DNA of 34,077 nt, taken from assembly GCA_014376585.1 (NCBI GenBank), contig JACMRG010000364.1, positions 1 to 34,077 of the forward strand. Direction: 5' to 3'. The DNA is from Opitutaceae bacterium (GTDB taxonomy: Bacteria > Verrucomicrobiota > Verrucomicrobiia > Opitutales > Opitutaceae). A program made the translations under genes and the position numbers. Shown here piece after piece: positions 32,620 to 34,077 of this stretch. How positions within the stretch are numbered: the first letter of the stretch is position 1; the number at the start of each line of letters is the position of its first letter. The notes below the pieces were generated by a model. That model was given only the letters and a program-made list of their open reading frames with translations, made no database searches and was not told where the DNA came from.

Positions 32620-34077
32620 CTACTGGCCGCCTTCGGGTTCGGCTTTGGCGCTTTCTTTACCGCGTGGTTTTAGGCTCGCGAGAAAGGCCACGACGTCGCG
32701 CACCTCGCGCGGTTGCAGGACGCCGAGCATGGGCGGCATGATCGACACGGGGGACGTCTGGTTTGCGATGTCGCCGCGCGCGAGAGCCTTGGACGCGCCA
32801 TCGAAGAGGCGCACGGTCACCGCCTGCGGCGTCTCTTTCGCCAGCGTGCCGCTCACGACCGTGCCATCTTTCAAGGTGACGCTCACGATCCCGTAACCGG
32901 TCGCGATCTTGGCGGACGGCGTCAGCAGCGCTTCCAACAGATACGCCGGATCGCGCTGGCTGCCGATCATGCTCAAATTCGGGCCGACCTCGCTGCCGCC
33001 ATTCCGCTCGATACCGTGGCAGGCGAGACAGTTGGCGTTGAGGTGATTCAACACGACCTCGCGGCCCGCCGCGAGACTGCCACCGGCGAGAAGTTCGTTC
33101 CGCGCGGCCGCCGCGGGCGAGTCTCCGTAAGCTTTCGCCTTCGCGGCCAACCCCGCGTCGGCCACGCCGCGGGCCGTCACCGCCTCGATCACATCAAGCT
33201 TCAATTCGGGCGCACAAGTGCCGGCCACGAGGGCGGCGGCGTAAGTCGCGAGCACGGCGTCGGTCGCGGGTTGCGCCGCCTTCGCGAGGAGGGCGAGCGC
33301 GTGCTGCTTCTCCGGCACAGGGCGTTTTTCCAAGACCAGCTGAAGCTCGGCCACCAGCCGCGCAGGCTGATCGGGGAGCAGCAATTCCAACGCCGCGCGG
33401 TGCAACGGGGCCGGGGCGGCGGGCGCCAGCGCCGTTTCCAGCGCCGCTTTAAACGCGGGGTGCTGGCGTTGCTCACCCCCGGCCATGAGCCGGAGCGCCT
33501 GCGCGCGCAGTTCGCCGGCAGCCTTCGCCTCGCCGACGATGGCCGCAATCTGTTCGGGCGCGGCTCGGAGCGCATGCGCGATCATGATCTGGATCGCGAG
33601 GGTCTTCAAACCGGGATCGGTGAGCGCGAGGAGGTCGCCGAGTTTCGGCGAGAGCACGGCGGCGATGGGGGCGGACTTAAACGTCCGGGCAAAGCCATCG
33701 ACGCGGTCCAGCGGCTCCGGCGCCCGCCACACTTGCAAAGCCGAGAGCGCTTCCTCGCGCATCGCCCGGTCGGCGGTGGCGTCGAGCCCGAGCGACAGCA
33801 ACCGGGCGGCGCCTTCGGGCGTGCCGAGCCGGAGATTGGCGTTGAGCGCGCGGCGCGTGATGACCTCGCTCGGGGCGCGACGGTCGAGCAACGCCGCGAG
33901 CTGCGGCAACGCTGCGGGGATACCGCGCTCATCGTGGATCGCGCGCGCGCCCTCCTCCACGACCAGGGGATCGGGGTCGTTCAAAAACTCGGCAATGAGC
34001 GGCGAGGTCTGGCGCCGGAGCGCGACCACGCTCACGAGCCGCACGTTGACCGAGGCCGCGGTTTTTTTTGCGGCCAA
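32620..34077 (-). CDS. PVC-type c-heme protein with HEAT-like repeats (5' end outside window)
   Basis: 485 codons are visible and the frame is still open at the window edge, so the start is missing. Most of the visible part is helical repeats resembling HEAT (EFLNDPDPLVVEEGARAIHD, LKTLAIQIMIAHALRAAPEQ). A c-type heme site CLACH is encoded at 33016-33030 within a cytochrome domain (NANCLACHGIERNGGSEVGP). After it come VTLKDGTVVSGTL and the distal-ligand-like MPPMLGVLQPREVRDVVAFL, then a charged tail. This is the standard C-terminal half of large planctomycete/verrucomicrobial membrane-bound dehydrogenase-type proteins whose N-terminal propeller would lie upstream. It is an extracytoplasmic electron-transfer protein by family inference, and a further member of the cytochrome set that includes 10539-13754. 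Confidence 0.85.
   Translation of the reverse strand: MAAKKTAASVNVRLVSVVALRRQTSPLIAEFLNDPDPLVVEEGARAIHDERGIPAALPQLAALLDRRAPSEVITRRALNANLRLGTPEGAARLLSLGLDATADRAMREEALSALQVWRAPEPLDRVDGFARTFKSAPIAAVLSPKLGDLLALTDPGLKTLAIQIMIAHALRAAPEQIAAIVGEAKAAGELRAQALRLMAGGEQRQHPAFKAALETALAPAAPAPLHRAALELLLPDQPARLVAELQLVLEKRPVPEKQHALALLAKAAQPATDAVLATYAAALVAGTCAPELKLDVIEAVTARGVADAGLAAKAKAYGDSPAAAARNELLAGGSLAAGREVVLNHLNANCLACHGIERNGGSEVGPNLSMIGSQRDPAYLLEALLTPSAKIATGYGIVSVTLKDGTVVSGTLAKETPQAVTVRLFDGASKALARGDIANQTSPVSIMPPMLGVLQPREVRDVVAFLASLKPRGKESAKAEPEGGQ

Noticed and set aside
1-34077. tRNA, rRNA, CRISPR arrays, insertion sequences, phage genes
   Set aside because: Reading both strands gave no tRNA T-loop pattern in a cloverleaf context, no regular spaced repeats, no transposase or integrase and no phage structural genes.

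Overview
The window looks like a chromosomal piece of a GC-rich Verrucomicrobiota bacterium, most likely of the Opitutaceae or close kin. This rests on gene content: exported DUF1501 and DUF1549/DUF1553 cytochrome proteins, a PVC-type c-heme protein with HEAT-like repeats, FecI/FecR/TonB-receptor loci, Tat-exported Gfo/Idh/MocA proteins, Ig-repeat surface proteins, and Bacteroides-like topoisomerase IV subunits. No rRNA, tRNA, CRISPR array or insertion sequence was seen. The taxonomic placement is inference.

Layout. (1) 1-8560, plus strand: the tail of a TonB-dependent receptor ending in a strong nested hairpin; an intact sigma factor / FecR anti-sigma / STN-TonB receptor regulatory locus; then a Tat-exported Gfo/Idh/MocA oxidoreductase and a secreted SGNH-type carbohydrate acetylesterase. 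Together these read as a sensed-uptake locus for a (probably acetylated) glycan or sugar. (2) 8927-13754, minus: a c-type cytochrome lipoprotein (DUF1549/DUF1553) followed by a Tat-exported DUF1501 protein. (3) 13906-21324, minus: parE, then a HipA-family kinase of the YjjJ/HipH type, an S41 peptidase lipoprotein, a Phd/VapC-type toxin-antitoxin pair, then parC only 12 nt after the toxin. The two topoisomerase IV genes therefore bracket two toxin-type modules. (4) 21447-22190, plus: a small AsmA-like membrane-anchored protein. (5) 22403-28547: a run of six consecutive broken genes. It holds a whole decayed FecI/FecR/STN/TonB-receptor locus (minus), a DsbA-family gene with one nonsense codon (plus), and a PGPGW-like membrane protein split at a T6 run (minus). 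Everything outside this block is intact. (6) 28641-34077, minus: a large Ig-repeat secreted protein, an L,D-transpeptidase, and the 3' part of a PVC-type c-heme protein cut by the window edge.

The two FecI/FecR/receptor loci inform each other. In the decayed copy the short STN protein and the receptor are separate genes overlapping by ATGA. In the intact copy they are fused in frame, leaving a second signal peptide inside the polypeptide. The items most worth a second look are this split/fused STN arrangement, the toxin-type modules nested between parE and parC, and the sharply bounded decay block.
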